Source: Ignavibacteriota bacterium (GTDB lineage Bacteria > Bacteroidota > Ignavibacteria > Ignavibacteriales > Melioribacteraceae). Taken from it: DNA of 64,000 bases. The stretch is from NCBI GenBank assembly GCA_016713565.1, contig JADJOX010000008.1, forward strand, positions 682,001 through 746,000, in the 5' to 3' direction. A program made the translations under genes and the position numbers. Positions 27,101 to 36,342 of this stretch are shown in pieces. Below the pieces are notes generated by a model. The model worked only from the letters and a program-made list of their open reading frames with translations. It searched no databases and was not told the DNA's origin. Within the stretch, counting starts at the first letter, position 1. Every line of letters begins with the position of its first letter.

Positions 27101-27170
27101 ACTCTAAGCTACAACGCTAAGCCCAACTTTCAGTATTCCAATAAGTACATAACAATCCTTTTCTAAATTT
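27101..27170. repeat. Dispersed intergenic repeat, copy C
   Basis: Shares cgctaagcc and an exact 18-base block aacaatccttttctaaat with copy A (1371-1436), in the same order and similar spacing. Confidence 0.4.
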
Positions 27171-27291
27171 AATGCAAGCAGCCGGTGTTTAATTATTTGG
27201 TTGTCAGCTTAAAAGATTTTTAATCTATTAGATGAATGACTTTATTTTATAATAATTTTTTTACGAATGAATATATTTGATAGGCTTTAAA

Positions 27292-27326
27292 TAAAAACCC
27301 CACTATAAGTTAGTATTATAGTGGGA
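27292..27326 (-). terminator. Rho-independent terminator of the lipoprotein gene
   Basis: CCCACTATAA (27299-27308) pairs perfectly with TTATAGTGGG (27316-27325) around a 7-base loop; on the minus strand the stem is followed by GTTTTTATTT. It lies 20-50 bp after the stop of the minus-strand gene. Confidence 0.85.
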
Positions 27327-27344
27327 TTAAATTTAGTTTGGCAT

Positions 27345-27953
27345 TTAATTAGTTGTTCTTGTCCAGCCGTAACGAGAAAAGTGAGGAATTTGAGCGCCGG
27401 AAACTTCTAAGAATTTATTTGCAATATCTATTTTTATATAATCATATTTCAATACTGATGGTTCGCCATCTAAATAATCAAATTTAAATGAATTTGGATC
27501 AATTCCGGTTAAATCCATACCTGAGTACAATAAATTAAGAGTAACAGGAATATCAAATGTAAATGGAGAAGGATATAATTCAACTCCATAGTTTTCCAGA
27601 TCAAATATAATATCAAATGTAAGTGTTCCTTGGAAAGCATTTCTAGGAATGGTTAAACTTGCCGATAAATTTACTTTTTGCCCAAGTGAATTTGTCCCGT
27701 TATAATCAACGAAAAGTTTACCCCCTTTTATTCCATCAACCGTAAATGTTTTTGTATATTTTAATTTAGCATCTGTTACATCTGAAGTAGTAACCAATTT
27801 TTGTGTGTCCGGGAATATAGGTCTGCTTTTGCTTAAAGATAAGTTATCAACGTTGTTTGATGATTCTAAAATTCCGTCGTTTTCTTGACATCCGATTACA
27901 AAAAAAAGTGATAGAATAATTAGACCTAAGAATTTCTTCATAAACTGCTCCAT
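27345..27953 (-). CDS. Lipoprotein, unknown function
   Basis: The better start is the ATG at 27941, giving KKFLGLIILSLFFVIGC, a lipoprotein signal with Cys near residue 17. The ~180-residue body is beta-rich (GGKLFVDYNGTNSLGQKVNL, SLTIPRNAFQGTLTFDIIF) and ends IPHFSRYGWTR, an ending common in exported proteins of this group. Probably attached to the outer membrane. No family function known. It is monocistronic and has its own terminator. Confidence 0.75.
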   Translation of the reverse strand: MEQFMKKFLGLIILSLFFVIGCQENDGILESSNNVDNLSLSKSRPIFPDTQKLVTTSDVTDAKLKYTKTFTVDGIKGGKLFVDYNGTNSLGQKVNLSASLTIPRNAFQGTLTFDIIFDLENYGVELYPSPFTFDIPVTLNLLYSGMDLTGIDPNSFKFDYLDGEPSVLKYDYIKIDIANKFLEVSGAQIPHFSRYGWTRTTN

Positions 27954-28198
27954 TTGATTTGTTAATTTTTTTTTTAATTGCCTTTACTTTCGGTACTTTA
28001 AGTTTTAACTTTAGTGATGTGGAGCACACCCTAAAATTATGTTTTTAATCAAAAAAAAGCGGTTAAAACAACAATTATTACAAACAAATTAGTGTTTATT
28101 AAAATGATCAAAATGGTATAAAACAAATCAATTTTATTAATTACAGAAAAGAATTTTTCGATAATAGAGTGATAATTTTTAACTATTAAAGCTATTAA

Positions 28199-30466
28199 GT
28201 GAAAGGCAAATTAAAATATTTTAGATTTTTAATGAATTTTTATGCCATTGTTGCAATATCATATTGCGCATTGTGTAGTGCTGCCATTAATGCTAAAACA
28301 TTATTATTAACCGTTGACTTAGCATCGGAAACAAATAATAAATTAGTTGACAGCCTTATATACAAACTTAATAAAGAAAAAAATGACACTTCAAAAGTTA
28401 ACCTCCTTAATAAAATTTCATGGAATTTAGCACCGATTGACATTGAAAAAAGCATAATTTTTGCCGATTCATCAATAAAACTTTCAGAAAAAATTGATTG
28501 GAAAATTGGAAAAGCCAAAGCGCTAAACAATAAAGGTGAAGCTCTAAGAAATAAAGGATCGTTTGAAGAAGCGCTGAAACAACATAAATCTTCACTACAA
28601 TTATTTATTGAACTAAATGATTTGGACGGTCAAGCTAAAACTGAAAGCTATTTGGGTATTACTTATTTCAGCCTTTCAGATTTCTCAAAATCTTTTAGTC
28701 ATTTTGATAATGCGCTGGACTTATTTAAAGAGTTAAATAAACCGGATGGTGTCTTAAATTCATATGGATATATGGGAGTTTTGTTCAGTAATTTTAATCA
28801 GCACGATAAAGCCATTGACTATTATAAAAAAGCTCTTGAAATAGCTGTAAAACTAAACAATAAAAGTAAGATGGCGACACAATACAATAATCTGGGTATC
28901 GAATATAACGAATTAAGGAAATATTCTGAGTCAATTTTCTATTATAACAAGGCAATAGATTTTTTTAATCAGGAAAATGATGAATTTAATTACTCAATTG
29001 CATTGGGAAATATTGGAATCCCATATACAAAACTTAAAAGATATTCAGAAGCAAAATCAGCTTTTTACGAATCCTTAAAATTTGCGAAAAAATTGGATGA
29101 CGAATACGGAGTTGCTCATCAATATGGAAATATTGGCGAACTATATTTAGCGATGAATGAAGATAAAAACATAAAAGATACAGTTAATTATTTACACAAA
29201 GCAATAGACTACTTAAAAAGATCTGTTAAGGAATTTGAGTTAGTTGGAGCAATAGAAGATCAAAAAGATTATTTAGAAATATTAGCTAAAGCAAATAATA
29301 AATTTCGTAACTACCAAGAAGCATATAATGAACTAAATAATGTTATAAAATTGAAAGATTTGATTCAATCAAAAGAAAACTTAAAAGTAACCGCAGGTTT
29401 AGAAATAAAACAAGAGCTTGAAAATAAAGAAAACGAAATTGTAATATTAAATAAGGAAAAAGAATTTGAAATCATGATGAAAACAGCTATATCAATATTT
29501 TCGTTTTTGGTTGTAATTATTGCTTTCTTAATTCTTTATTTTTATAGAAAAAAGCGAAAGGATAATTTTATTCTAAAAGATACAATATTACAAAAGGAGG
29601 AAATTGAAAAAATACTTAGGTCTAATGAAATTGAGTTAACTAATCATAAAGTAAATCTTGAAAAATTAGTCAGTGATCGAACAATTAAACTTGAAAAAGA
29701 AATAACAGAACATAAGAAAACTGAAGAGGCATTATCAGTCGCATTAGATAATGCAGAAATTGCAAACAAAGCAAAATCAGTTTTTCTAGCAAATATGAGT
29801 CATGAATTAAGGACACCATTGGTGGGAATTTTGGGTTATTCTGATTTGCTGCAATCAATATTGGAAGATGAAGAAGCACAGGAAATGGCTGAAGGAATAA
29901 ATCGAACAGGAAAAAGACTGCTTAATACGTTAAGTCTAGTACTTGATTTAGCAAGGGTTGAATCGGATATGGTTGAGGTAAATATAAAGGAAATTGATTT
30001 GATTGAAAGAATAACAGATACTTATAAAAATTTCAAAGGACTGGCGGAAAGAAAAAAATTAAGACTAAATTTAAACCTCCACGCTGACAAATATATCTAT
30101 TCGATTGATGAAGGTATGTTTAATGTTATTATTGAAAACTTAATAAATAATGCTATAAAATTTACAAAAGAAGGAGAAATTATTGTTACTTCTAATGTTG
30201 AATACATGGAAGATAAACCTAAACTAATTATTAAAGTTATTGATAGTGGAATTGGCATTAAGCAAAATGATATTCCACTTATTTTTAAGGAGTTTAAACA
30301 ATTAAGTGAAGGATTCACAAAAGATTTTCAGGGAAGCGGTTTAGGATTGGCAATAACTAAAAAATATATAGACCTTCTTGGTGGTGAGATAAAAGTTGAA
30401 AGCGAGTTTGGAAAAGGAACAACATTTAAATTAATCTTTCCTGTTAAAATTCAAAAAGCAGCTTAA
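28199..30466 (+). CDS. TPR-domain sensor histidine kinase
   Basis: Up to 755 residues from GTG 28199; ATG 28232 gives a cleaner signal peptide (MNFYAIVAISYCALCSAAIN). A periplasmic array of tetratricopeptide repeats covers ~60-390 (ALKQHKSSLQLFIELNDLDG, KAIDYYKKALEIAVKLNNKS). Then come a membrane helix (~427-447), a coiled coil, HisKA with MSHELRTPLVGILGY (His ~535), and an HATPase with NLINNAIKF, DSGIGI and GSGLGLAITKKY. There is no receiver domain and no adjacent response regulator, so its partner is elsewhere. The TPR part probably senses a protein or peptide. Confidence 0.9.
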   Translation: MKGKLKYFRFLMNFYAIVAISYCALCSAAINAKTLLLTVDLASETNNKLVDSLIYKLNKEKNDTSKVNLLNKISWNLAPIDIEKSIIFADSSIKLSEKIDWKIGKAKALNNKGEALRNKGSFEEALKQHKSSLQLFIELNDLDGQAKTESYLGITYFSLSDFSKSFSHFDNALDLFKELNKPDGVLNSYGYMGVLFSNFNQHDKAIDYYKKALEIAVKLNNKSKMATQYNNLGIEYNELRKYSESIFYYNKAIDFFNQENDEFNYSIALGNIGIPYTKLKRYSEAKSAFYESLKFAKKLDDEYGVAHQYGNIGELYLAMNEDKNIKDTVNYLHKAIDYLKRSVKEFELVGAIEDQKDYLEILAKANNKFRNYQEAYNELNNVIKLKDLIQSKENLKVTAGLEIKQELENKENEIVILNKEKEFEIMMKTAISIFSFLVVIIAFLILYFYRKKRKDNFILKDTILQKEEIEKILRSNEIELTNHKVNLEKLVSDRTIKLEKEITEHKKTEEALSVALDNAEIANKAKSVFLANMSHELRTPLVGILGYSDLLQSILEDEEAQEMAEGINRTGKRLLNTLSLVLDLARVESDMVEVNIKEIDLIERITDTYKNFKGLAERKKLRLNLNLHADKYIYSIDEGMFNVIIENLINNAIKFTKEGEIIVTSNVEYMEDKPKLIIKVIDSGIGIKQNDIPLIFKEFKQLSEGFTKDFQGSGLGLAITKKYIDLLGGEIKVESEFGKGTTFKLIFPVKIQKAA

Positions 30467-30513
30467 AAAATTAATTTCTGATTAAGATAATTTAGGAATA
30501 TTATCTATCGGTT

Positions 30514-30555
30514 AGTCCCTAGATAACCAAAAATTCTGCATTTGGGACTCTTTTT
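30514..30555 (+). terminator. Possible terminator after the TPR kinase
   Basis: AGTCCC (30514-30519) pairs with GGGACT (30544-30549), followed by CTTTTT; an alternative CCAAA/TTTGG pairing lies inside the loop. Moderate strength. Confidence 0.4.
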
Positions 30556-30730
30556 GACTGTATCAAAGGGGTATTTAAAATCTTCAAATTGATTTTCGTA
30601 ATGGTTTCTTTGTTGGTTTGCTCAATTTGAAAATTAACAAAGTAAGCAATTATAAAATTTAGAATTCAGTTGAATTGAATTTTTAATTTGCAGATTTGTT
30701 TTTAGCAAAAACTTAAATTATATTAATATT

Positions 30731-32998
30731 ATGCAAGAACGAAATCTTTTTCTAATAATAATTTTATTTTTTTCTCATGCATTAATTGGGCAAAATAATA
30801 ATTCTATATCATCAAATGTATTAAGTAATCTAAATAATTATAGCGTTTCGTGGGATAGTCCAAGCAAAGACTACAATGGGTCAATGCCAACCGGTAATGG
30901 AGATATTGGATTAAATGTTTGGACAGAAGAAAATGGTGATTTAATTTTTTATATTGGAAAAACCGACTCATGGGACGAAAATGGTAGGCTATTAAAAGTA
31001 GGCAAAGTCAGGTTTAAACTGTCTCCCGCGCCTCAAATTCCACTGCAGAATTTTTATCAAACGCTAAATTTAGAAAATTCGACAATAGTAGTTAAATATG
31101 CCGGACAAGAGTTTAAATTATGGGTTGATGCGAATAACCCGGTTGTAAATCTGGAAATTACCGCTAATACTGAAATTGACGTAAGTGCCGAAATTGAACT
31201 TTGGCGAACTGAACCGGCAAAACTACCCAGTATTGAAGTTAGCGATGTTATGTTCAGTCACAATATTGAAAACAAGCAGATTGCTCCGACAATAGTTGAG
31301 CCGGATTCTGTTTTAAGTGATTTGGAAAATGGCATCGGCTGGTTTCATTCTAATAAAAAATCTATCGGTCCAAGTTTTACCGCAAAACAGCAGGGATTGG
31401 AAAATTTTGATAGAGTTGATCCATTAGAGCATAGAATATTCGGAGTAATAATTACCGCAAATAATTTTCAAAAAATAAGTGATACTAAAATAATTTCCGG
31501 TTCATCAAAAAATCATCTTTTTAATATTTACATATCTACCGAACATCCTTCCTCGTCAAAAATTTGGCTTAATAATCTCAAAGAAAAGATAAAGTTAATA
31601 GAAGAAATTGAAATCAAACAAAGATTTCAAAATCACTGTTCATGGTGGAAAGAATTTTGGAATAGAAGCTGGATATTTGTCACTACAAATACTGAAAAAA
31701 GTAAATCGGAAACATTTGGAATTACGCAGGCATATATTTTACAAAGATATATTAATGCGTGCAACGGAAGGGGAGATTATCCCATAAAATTTAATGGCTC
31801 AATATTTAATGTGCCTTTCAAAGATTCACCTGGCGACGCTGACTATAGAAAGTGGGGACCGGGTTATTGGTGGCAGAATACCAGATTGCCTTATTACACA
31901 ATGTGTACTTCGGGTGATTATGATTTAATGATGTCATTATTCAAAATGTATGTAAAGGATCTTTCCGAATTGTTTAAGTATAGAACCAAACTTTATTTTA
32001 ATACTGAAGGTATTTTTGTTCCTGAATGTATTTACTTCTGGGGAGATGTATTTACCGAGTCATATGGAACAACCCCATTTAAGAACAGAATCGATAAACT
32101 TCAAGAAAGCAGGTGGCATAAATACGAATGGGTATCGGGACTTGAACTTGTTTATTTAATGTTAGACTATTATGAATATTTAATGGATGAAAAATTTTTG
32201 AAAGAATATGTTCTTCCATTTGCAAATCAAGTAATCACTTTTTTTGAGAGACATTATAAAACAGAAAACGGTAAATTGAAAATGGAACCTTCACAGTCAG
32301 CTGAAACGTGGTGGAAATGTACCAATCCGATGCCTGAAATTGCCGGATTGCATTCAGTTATCAACAGGCTGTTAAATTTAAATGAAAACTTAGCCGGAAA
32401 TGAAATGATAAATTTCTGGCAAAGTGTTAAACACAAATTACCTGATTTGCCGACTCTTAAAATAAATGAAATCCAAATGCTGGCGCCGGCAGAAAAATTT
32501 GAAGAGAAAATGAATATTGAAAATCCTGAACTTTACGCCGTATTTCCGTTTCAGCTTATAAATTTCCAAAGTGAAAATAAACATCTGGCAGTCAATGCGT
32601 ATAATAAAAGATTGGATAAGGGAAATATGGGCTGGCGTCAGGATGATATATTTGCTGCTTATCTGGGCTTGACCGATACAGTTAAAAGTTATTTAATTGA
32701 GCGTTCAAAAAATAAAAATGCCGAATCAAGATTTCCTGCATTTTGGGGACCAAATTATGATTGGACTCCTGATCAAACACATGGCGCGGTTCTTATGAAA
32801 ACGCTGCAGTCAATGATTATTCAGTGCGATGAAGATAGTATTTATTTATTACCTTCGTGGCCTAAAGATTGGAATGTAAAATTTAAATTGCATGCACCCT
32901 TTAATACGGTTATTGACGGACAATATACTAATGGAAAGTTAATTATTAATAAAGTTATTCCGGAATATCGATCAAAGCAGATAAAAATAATAAATTAA
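30731..32998 (+). CDS. GH95-like/DUF5703 exported glycoside hydrolase
   Basis: 755 residues with a signal peptide (LFLIIILFFSHALIGQ). The N-terminal beta-domain begins VSWDSPSKDYNGSMPTGNGD and IGLNVWTEE, the DUF5703/GH95-like start. The second half is an (alpha/alpha)6 barrel with WGPGYWWQNTRLPYYTM, MEPSQSAETWW and GNMGWRQDDIFAAYLG. GH95 enzymes are alpha-L-fucosidases or galactosidases; DUF5703 members are less studied. It precedes a GH29 gene by 24 bp, which supports a fucosylated or related glycan as target. Confidence 0.8.
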   Translation: MQERNLFLIIILFFSHALIGQNNNSISSNVLSNLNNYSVSWDSPSKDYNGSMPTGNGDIGLNVWTEENGDLIFYIGKTDSWDENGRLLKVGKVRFKLSPAPQIPLQNFYQTLNLENSTIVVKYAGQEFKLWVDANNPVVNLEITANTEIDVSAEIELWRTEPAKLPSIEVSDVMFSHNIENKQIAPTIVEPDSVLSDLENGIGWFHSNKKSIGPSFTAKQQGLENFDRVDPLEHRIFGVIITANNFQKISDTKIISGSSKNHLFNIYISTEHPSSSKIWLNNLKEKIKLIEEIEIKQRFQNHCSWWKEFWNRSWIFVTTNTEKSKSETFGITQAYILQRYINACNGRGDYPIKFNGSIFNVPFKDSPGDADYRKWGPGYWWQNTRLPYYTMCTSGDYDLMMSLFKMYVKDLSELFKYRTKLYFNTEGIFVPECIYFWGDVFTESYGTTPFKNRIDKLQESRWHKYEWVSGLELVYLMLDYYEYLMDEKFLKEYVLPFANQVITFFERHYKTENGKLKMEPSQSAETWWKCTNPMPEIAGLHSVINRLLNLNENLAGNEMINFWQSVKHKLPDLPTLKINEIQMLAPAEKFEEKMNIENPELYAVFPFQLINFQSENKHLAVNAYNKRLDKGNMGWRQDDIFAAYLGLTDTVKSYLIERSKNKNAESRFPAFWGPNYDWTPDQTHGAVLMKTLQSMIIQCDEDSIYLLPSWPKDWNVKFKLHAPFNTVIDGQYTNGKLIINKVIPEYRSKQIKIIN

Positions 32999-33022
32999 GA
33001 TTCAATACTTATTGAGGTACAA

Positions 33023-34369
33023 TTGCAAATAATTATTATAAGCATATTATTAATTGCTGCAAATTTATTCAGTCAAACTACTGACAACATTTTACCGACA
33101 AAATCTCAACTTGAATGGGCGGATTGCGAAATAGGTGTAATTATACACCTTGATATTAATATTTTCGAACCGGAGACTTTTGATTACAGCCGGAAAGAAA
33201 CTCTGCCGGCTTTATGTAAATTCAATCCTTCTAAACTGAATACGGATCAATGGATTAAATCCGCAAAAGATGCAGGCGCCAAATATGCCGTTCTCACCGC
33301 AAAGCACGGTACGGGATTTACTCTTTGGCCTTCCAAAGCGCATAGTTATAATATCGGTAATACTCCGTGGAAAAAAGGCGAAGGAGACATTGTTCGAGAT
33401 TTTATTGAATCATGCAGAAAGTACAATATTAAACCAGGTTTATATTATAACACAAATATAAATACTTATTTAGGAAGGGGATTTAATCAATCGTTAGATG
33501 AAGAGCAACATGAAAATTTCAATGACATTATACTTAAGCAGCTTGAGGAATTATGGACGCAATACGGCGAATTATTTGAAATTTGGTTTGACGGTGGTGT
33601 TAAATCAAATGAAAATGGCGGTATTGCGAATGAAGTCATTGAATTGTTAAATCGGCATCAATCGAACGCGGTACTTTTCCAGGGACCGATGGAATCCCGT
33701 AATTTAATTAGATGGGTTGGAAATGAAGACGGAAGAGCGCCTTATCCGCATTGGAGCCGTGCGGATGCTGTAACCTCATCGCTTGGCTTGGTTAACATAT
33801 CGGATCTTCACGGTGATCCGAACGGTAAAATTTGGTGTCCTGCTGAAGCAGATTTTCCAAATATGAAACAGAAGGCATGGAATGGAGGATGGCTTTGGAA
33901 AGCTGATCAAGATAGTCTTTTGTTTTCAGCTGATGAGTTAATTGATAGATATTATACGAGTGTTGGCAGGAATGCAAATATGTTAATTGGAATGGCAATT
34001 GATACATCCGGCCAATTTCCTCAAACGGCGGCAAATATATTTAATGAATTTGGAGCTGAAATAAACAAACGTTTTAAAAATCCAAAGGCAAATGCGAATT
34101 TTATAGGAAAAATATGTGAATTAAAAATTTCTGAATATCCGGAAATAATAAAGAATATTATTATTCAAGAAGATATTTCGAAAGGTGAAAGAGTATCTAA
34201 ATATTCTGTAGAGGCATTCATAAATGAAAGTTGGGTTACTATTGCTGAGGGTATTTCAATAGGTCATAAACGAATACATAAAATTGATAATTTAATTACA
34301 ACAAAAATAAGGCTTAAAATCCTTGAAAATACGGATGAACCAATTATTAAACAGTTTGCAGTTTTCTAA
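33023..34369 (+). CDS. GH29 alpha-L-fucosidase-like enzyme, exported
   Basis: 448 residues from a TTG start; GAGGTAC stands 5 bp upstream and no ATG gives the signal peptide (IIIISILLIAANLFSQ). GH29 barrel blocks: AGAKYAVLTAKHGTGFTLWP, NIKPGLYYN, and FEIWFDGGV with the nucleophile Asp near residue 187. Most GH29 have KHHDGF where this has KHGTGF, as in some subfamily B members. The C-terminus is a short beta-domain. Cotranscribed with the GH95-like gene, consistent with removal of L-fucose or a similar sugar outside the cytoplasm. Confidence 0.85.
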   Translation: MQIIIISILLIAANLFSQTTDNILPTKSQLEWADCEIGVIIHLDINIFEPETFDYSRKETLPALCKFNPSKLNTDQWIKSAKDAGAKYAVLTAKHGTGFTLWPSKAHSYNIGNTPWKKGEGDIVRDFIESCRKYNIKPGLYYNTNINTYLGRGFNQSLDEEQHENFNDIILKQLEELWTQYGELFEIWFDGGVKSNENGGIANEVIELLNRHQSNAVLFQGPMESRNLIRWVGNEDGRAPYPHWSRADAVTSSLGLVNISDLHGDPNGKIWCPAEADFPNMKQKAWNGGWLWKADQDSLLFSADELIDRYYTSVGRNANMLIGMAIDTSGQFPQTAANIFNEFGAEINKRFKNPKANANFIGKICELKISEYPEIIKNIIIQEDISKGERVSKYSVEAFINESWVTIAEGISIGHKRIHKIDNLITTKIRLKILENTDEPIIKQFAVF

Positions 34370-34726
34370 TTCGTTTTATTCGAGTTGTTTATTATTTAAT
34401 ATTGAGAAATCGCTAATATTTGAAAAATTCACAAAGTCCATCTGAAAGAATATTTAAAATTTTAAAAGGATTAAGTTGGTTTTACGAAGAATTAGAAACA
34501 AACGGAAACCCATTGGAATTTTAAATACATATTCCGGATGTTAGATTTCAATTGCCAATAAACACGAGAAATGATGGTTTTGGATTTAGAATTGCAAAAC
34601 TAATCTAAAGAATGTGGAATTAATATAATTCATCTAAAAATAGTTCAATAGAATTTTCTTACTTCATAATAGTTTGAAATTAAATTCTTTATTATTTAGA
34701 ATATAAAATTTAATCAACCATTTGAG
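34370..34726. other. Non-coding gap with a short frame
   Basis: A 34-codon frame at 34420-34524 (SPSERIFKILKGLSWFYEEL) could be a small coding remnant. No terminator or RNA gene seen; nothing else recognised. Confidence 0.25.
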
Positions 34727-35110
34727 TTATTTAAGCTTAGTTAACCAAGTTATTGCGGTAGAAATATTATTACTGTAAAAATATTTTAAAATAGACCAAC
34801 TCATATTTCTATACTTCTGTTCATCTATTTTATAACCGTCTCTTTGTTCCTGAACAACAATAGCAATTTTATCAGAACTTATAAATCCAAATTGCTGAAG
34901 TTCATCTTCTGATGTATGAAAATTCAATGCTTTTCCAGGGGAAATTGAATATCTATGATCAAATATAAAGCTACAGCAACCTTTCTTTTTCCCTAGAACT
35001 ATTGCTTTTTTTGAATAGTTCATAGCGCTCTGAAAATCTAATCTTCCAAAAACACTAATACAAATAATTTTTTCATCGATTAAATAATCAATAGTATAAT
35101 TTTTACTCAA
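34727..35110 (-). CDS. STAS-like small cytosolic protein, unrecognised
   Basis: 127 residues, mixed alpha/beta: TIDYLIDEKIICISVFGRLD, then a helix (SAMNYSKKAIVLGKKKG), a strand with CCSFIFDHR, and DKIAIVVQEQRDGY. The layout resembles SpoIIAA/STAS-like domains that relay signals by protein contact, but no family motif is decisive. It lies 125 bp from the cold-shock gene on the same strand. Confidence 0.55.
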   Translation of the reverse strand: MSKNYTIDYLIDEKIICISVFGRLDFQSAMNYSKKAIVLGKKKGCCSFIFDHRYSISPGKALNFHTSEDELQQFGFISSDKIAIVVQEQRDGYKIDEQKYRNMSWSILKYFYSNNISTAITWLTKLK

Positions 35111-35193
35111 TTGACATTTTCCTTTAGATAATTAATTACACATAAACCCTAATTATCAAAATAAATTTGCATGAAATAAATTATGAACTTTGT

Positions 35194-35223
35194 TAAAAAT
35201 AATCCCGGCTATAAACCGGGATT
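35194..35223 (-). terminator. Terminator of the cold-shock gene
   Basis: ATCCCGG (35202-35208) pairs with CCGGGAT (35216-35222); on the minus strand it is followed by TATTTTT. It sits just beyond the cold-shock stop codon. Confidence 0.8.
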
Positions 35224-35234
35224 TAAAAGTATTT

Positions 35235-35447
35235 TTATTTCAACACCTTAACTTCTACTGCATGTAAGCCTTTTGAGCTTTTACCAAGAGAAAATTCTAC
35301 TTTGTCATTTTCATTTAAAGTTTTAAAACCATTACTAATGATTTCTTGAAAATGAACAAATACATCTTCACCATTTGATTGTTGAATAAAACCGAATCCT
35401 TTTGAACTGTTAAACCATTTAACAGATCCTTCTAAACGCTCTGCCAT
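35235..35447 (-). CDS. Cold-shock (CspA-family) nucleic-acid-binding protein
   Basis: 70 residues, one cold-shock domain: GSVKWFNSSKGFGFIQQSNG contains RNP1 (KGFGFI), followed by RNP2 (VFVHF) and VEFSLGKSSKGLHAVEV. Binds single-stranded RNA/DNA as an RNA chaperone. It has its own terminator and a ~500 bp AT-rich upstream region in which a regulatory 5' leader would be expected, although none is provable by eye. Confidence 0.95.
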   Translation of the reverse strand: MAERLEGSVKWFNSSKGFGFIQQSNGEDVFVHFQEIISNGFKTLNENDKVEFSLGKSSKGLHAVEVKVLK

Positions 35448-35721
35448 AACAGATGCTCCTATTTGAATAATTAAAAAATGTGATTTTGACAGGGCTCTAA
35501 AAATACTGCGGGCTAAGAAAAAATAGAATTTACTTCTAATAGATCGATAACAAAATTACAGAATTGCTTTCAAAGAAACTGCCTATCTGTAAAGTTAAGC
35601 TTTTAATTTTGATTTACCTAGTAAAATCTTTAAAATATTATTAACTAATAAAATCGTACACCTTGCAAATTTGGAAAACAACAATAAATTTTGACGATAA
35701 AGACAAGTTATATAATTGAAT

Positions 35722-35820
35722 TTATTTTCTTCTTGGTTTTGCTGTGTTGTTTAGCCATTTAGAAAACTCATATCTAAGTAACAACTTTTCGTAATTATTA
35801 TGTTCCGGTGTTTGGAGAAA
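35722..35820 (-). pseudogene. C-terminal coding remnant, unrecognised
   Basis: On the minus strand a frame reads LQTPEHNNYEKLLLRYEFSK then WLNNTAKPRRK and a stop at 35722-35724, bounded by a stop at 35821. The basic PRRK ending and charged helix look like a genuine protein tail whose gene is otherwise lost. Family unknown. Confidence 0.3.
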
Positions 35821-35885
35821 TTAGATAACTATAATAAATATTTTTGAAAACATAAAATTCATTTTTGCTAATTGATATATTTAAA

Positions 35886-36224
35886 AACTTCAATTCTCAA
35901 TTTATATGAGAAGTTAAAAATAAGCTTGTATTTTTGGTAAGCTTAATTAATCATGTTATAGGATTTGAGATTATATCCGAAGGATTATTAAATAGCAGTT
36001 TAGTTCATCCCAAGAAAGTATTTCGAGGAGCTTAAGTCGCAACTTGTTCAAGTACTATAATAGTCCACAATCATCAATCCGGCAATCCGAATCTATTAAG
36101 AGAATTCGTAACAATAAATTAGAAATCTAATTGGCATGAAAAATATTAGACATATAGGATTTAGATCATCTAATATTTATATTTGATGAATTTACATCAT
36201 TTGTAGAACAGAGAATTATTTAAT
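35886..36224 (+). pseudogene. Decayed RadC/JAB-domain gene, copy 2
   Basis: Sister of the copy at 23282-23721: it shares SEGLLNSSLVHP, VFRGA and ATCSS, with the catalytic block changed to VHNHQSGN. The nucleotide match over the central ~95 bases is about nine in ten. It carries a TAA after VFRGA, deletions after SGN, and a shortened 3' end that still aligns (ttacatcatttgtagaa). It is more decayed than copy 1. Confidence 0.75.
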
Positions 36225-36342
36225 AAATTCATATTGAAAGAAAATTTCCATATTCTAAATAAACTGAATTAATTTATTGATTAAACCATAAGATATGCGG
36301 AAAAAAAAAGTCATTATAAAAAGCAATATACAAAATTAAAAT

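Larger units (their letters stand above)
26883..27344. other. Non-coding gap
   Basis: Contains dispersed repeat copy C and the terminator of the lipoprotein gene, both listed separately. Otherwise nothing recognised. Confidence 0.4.
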
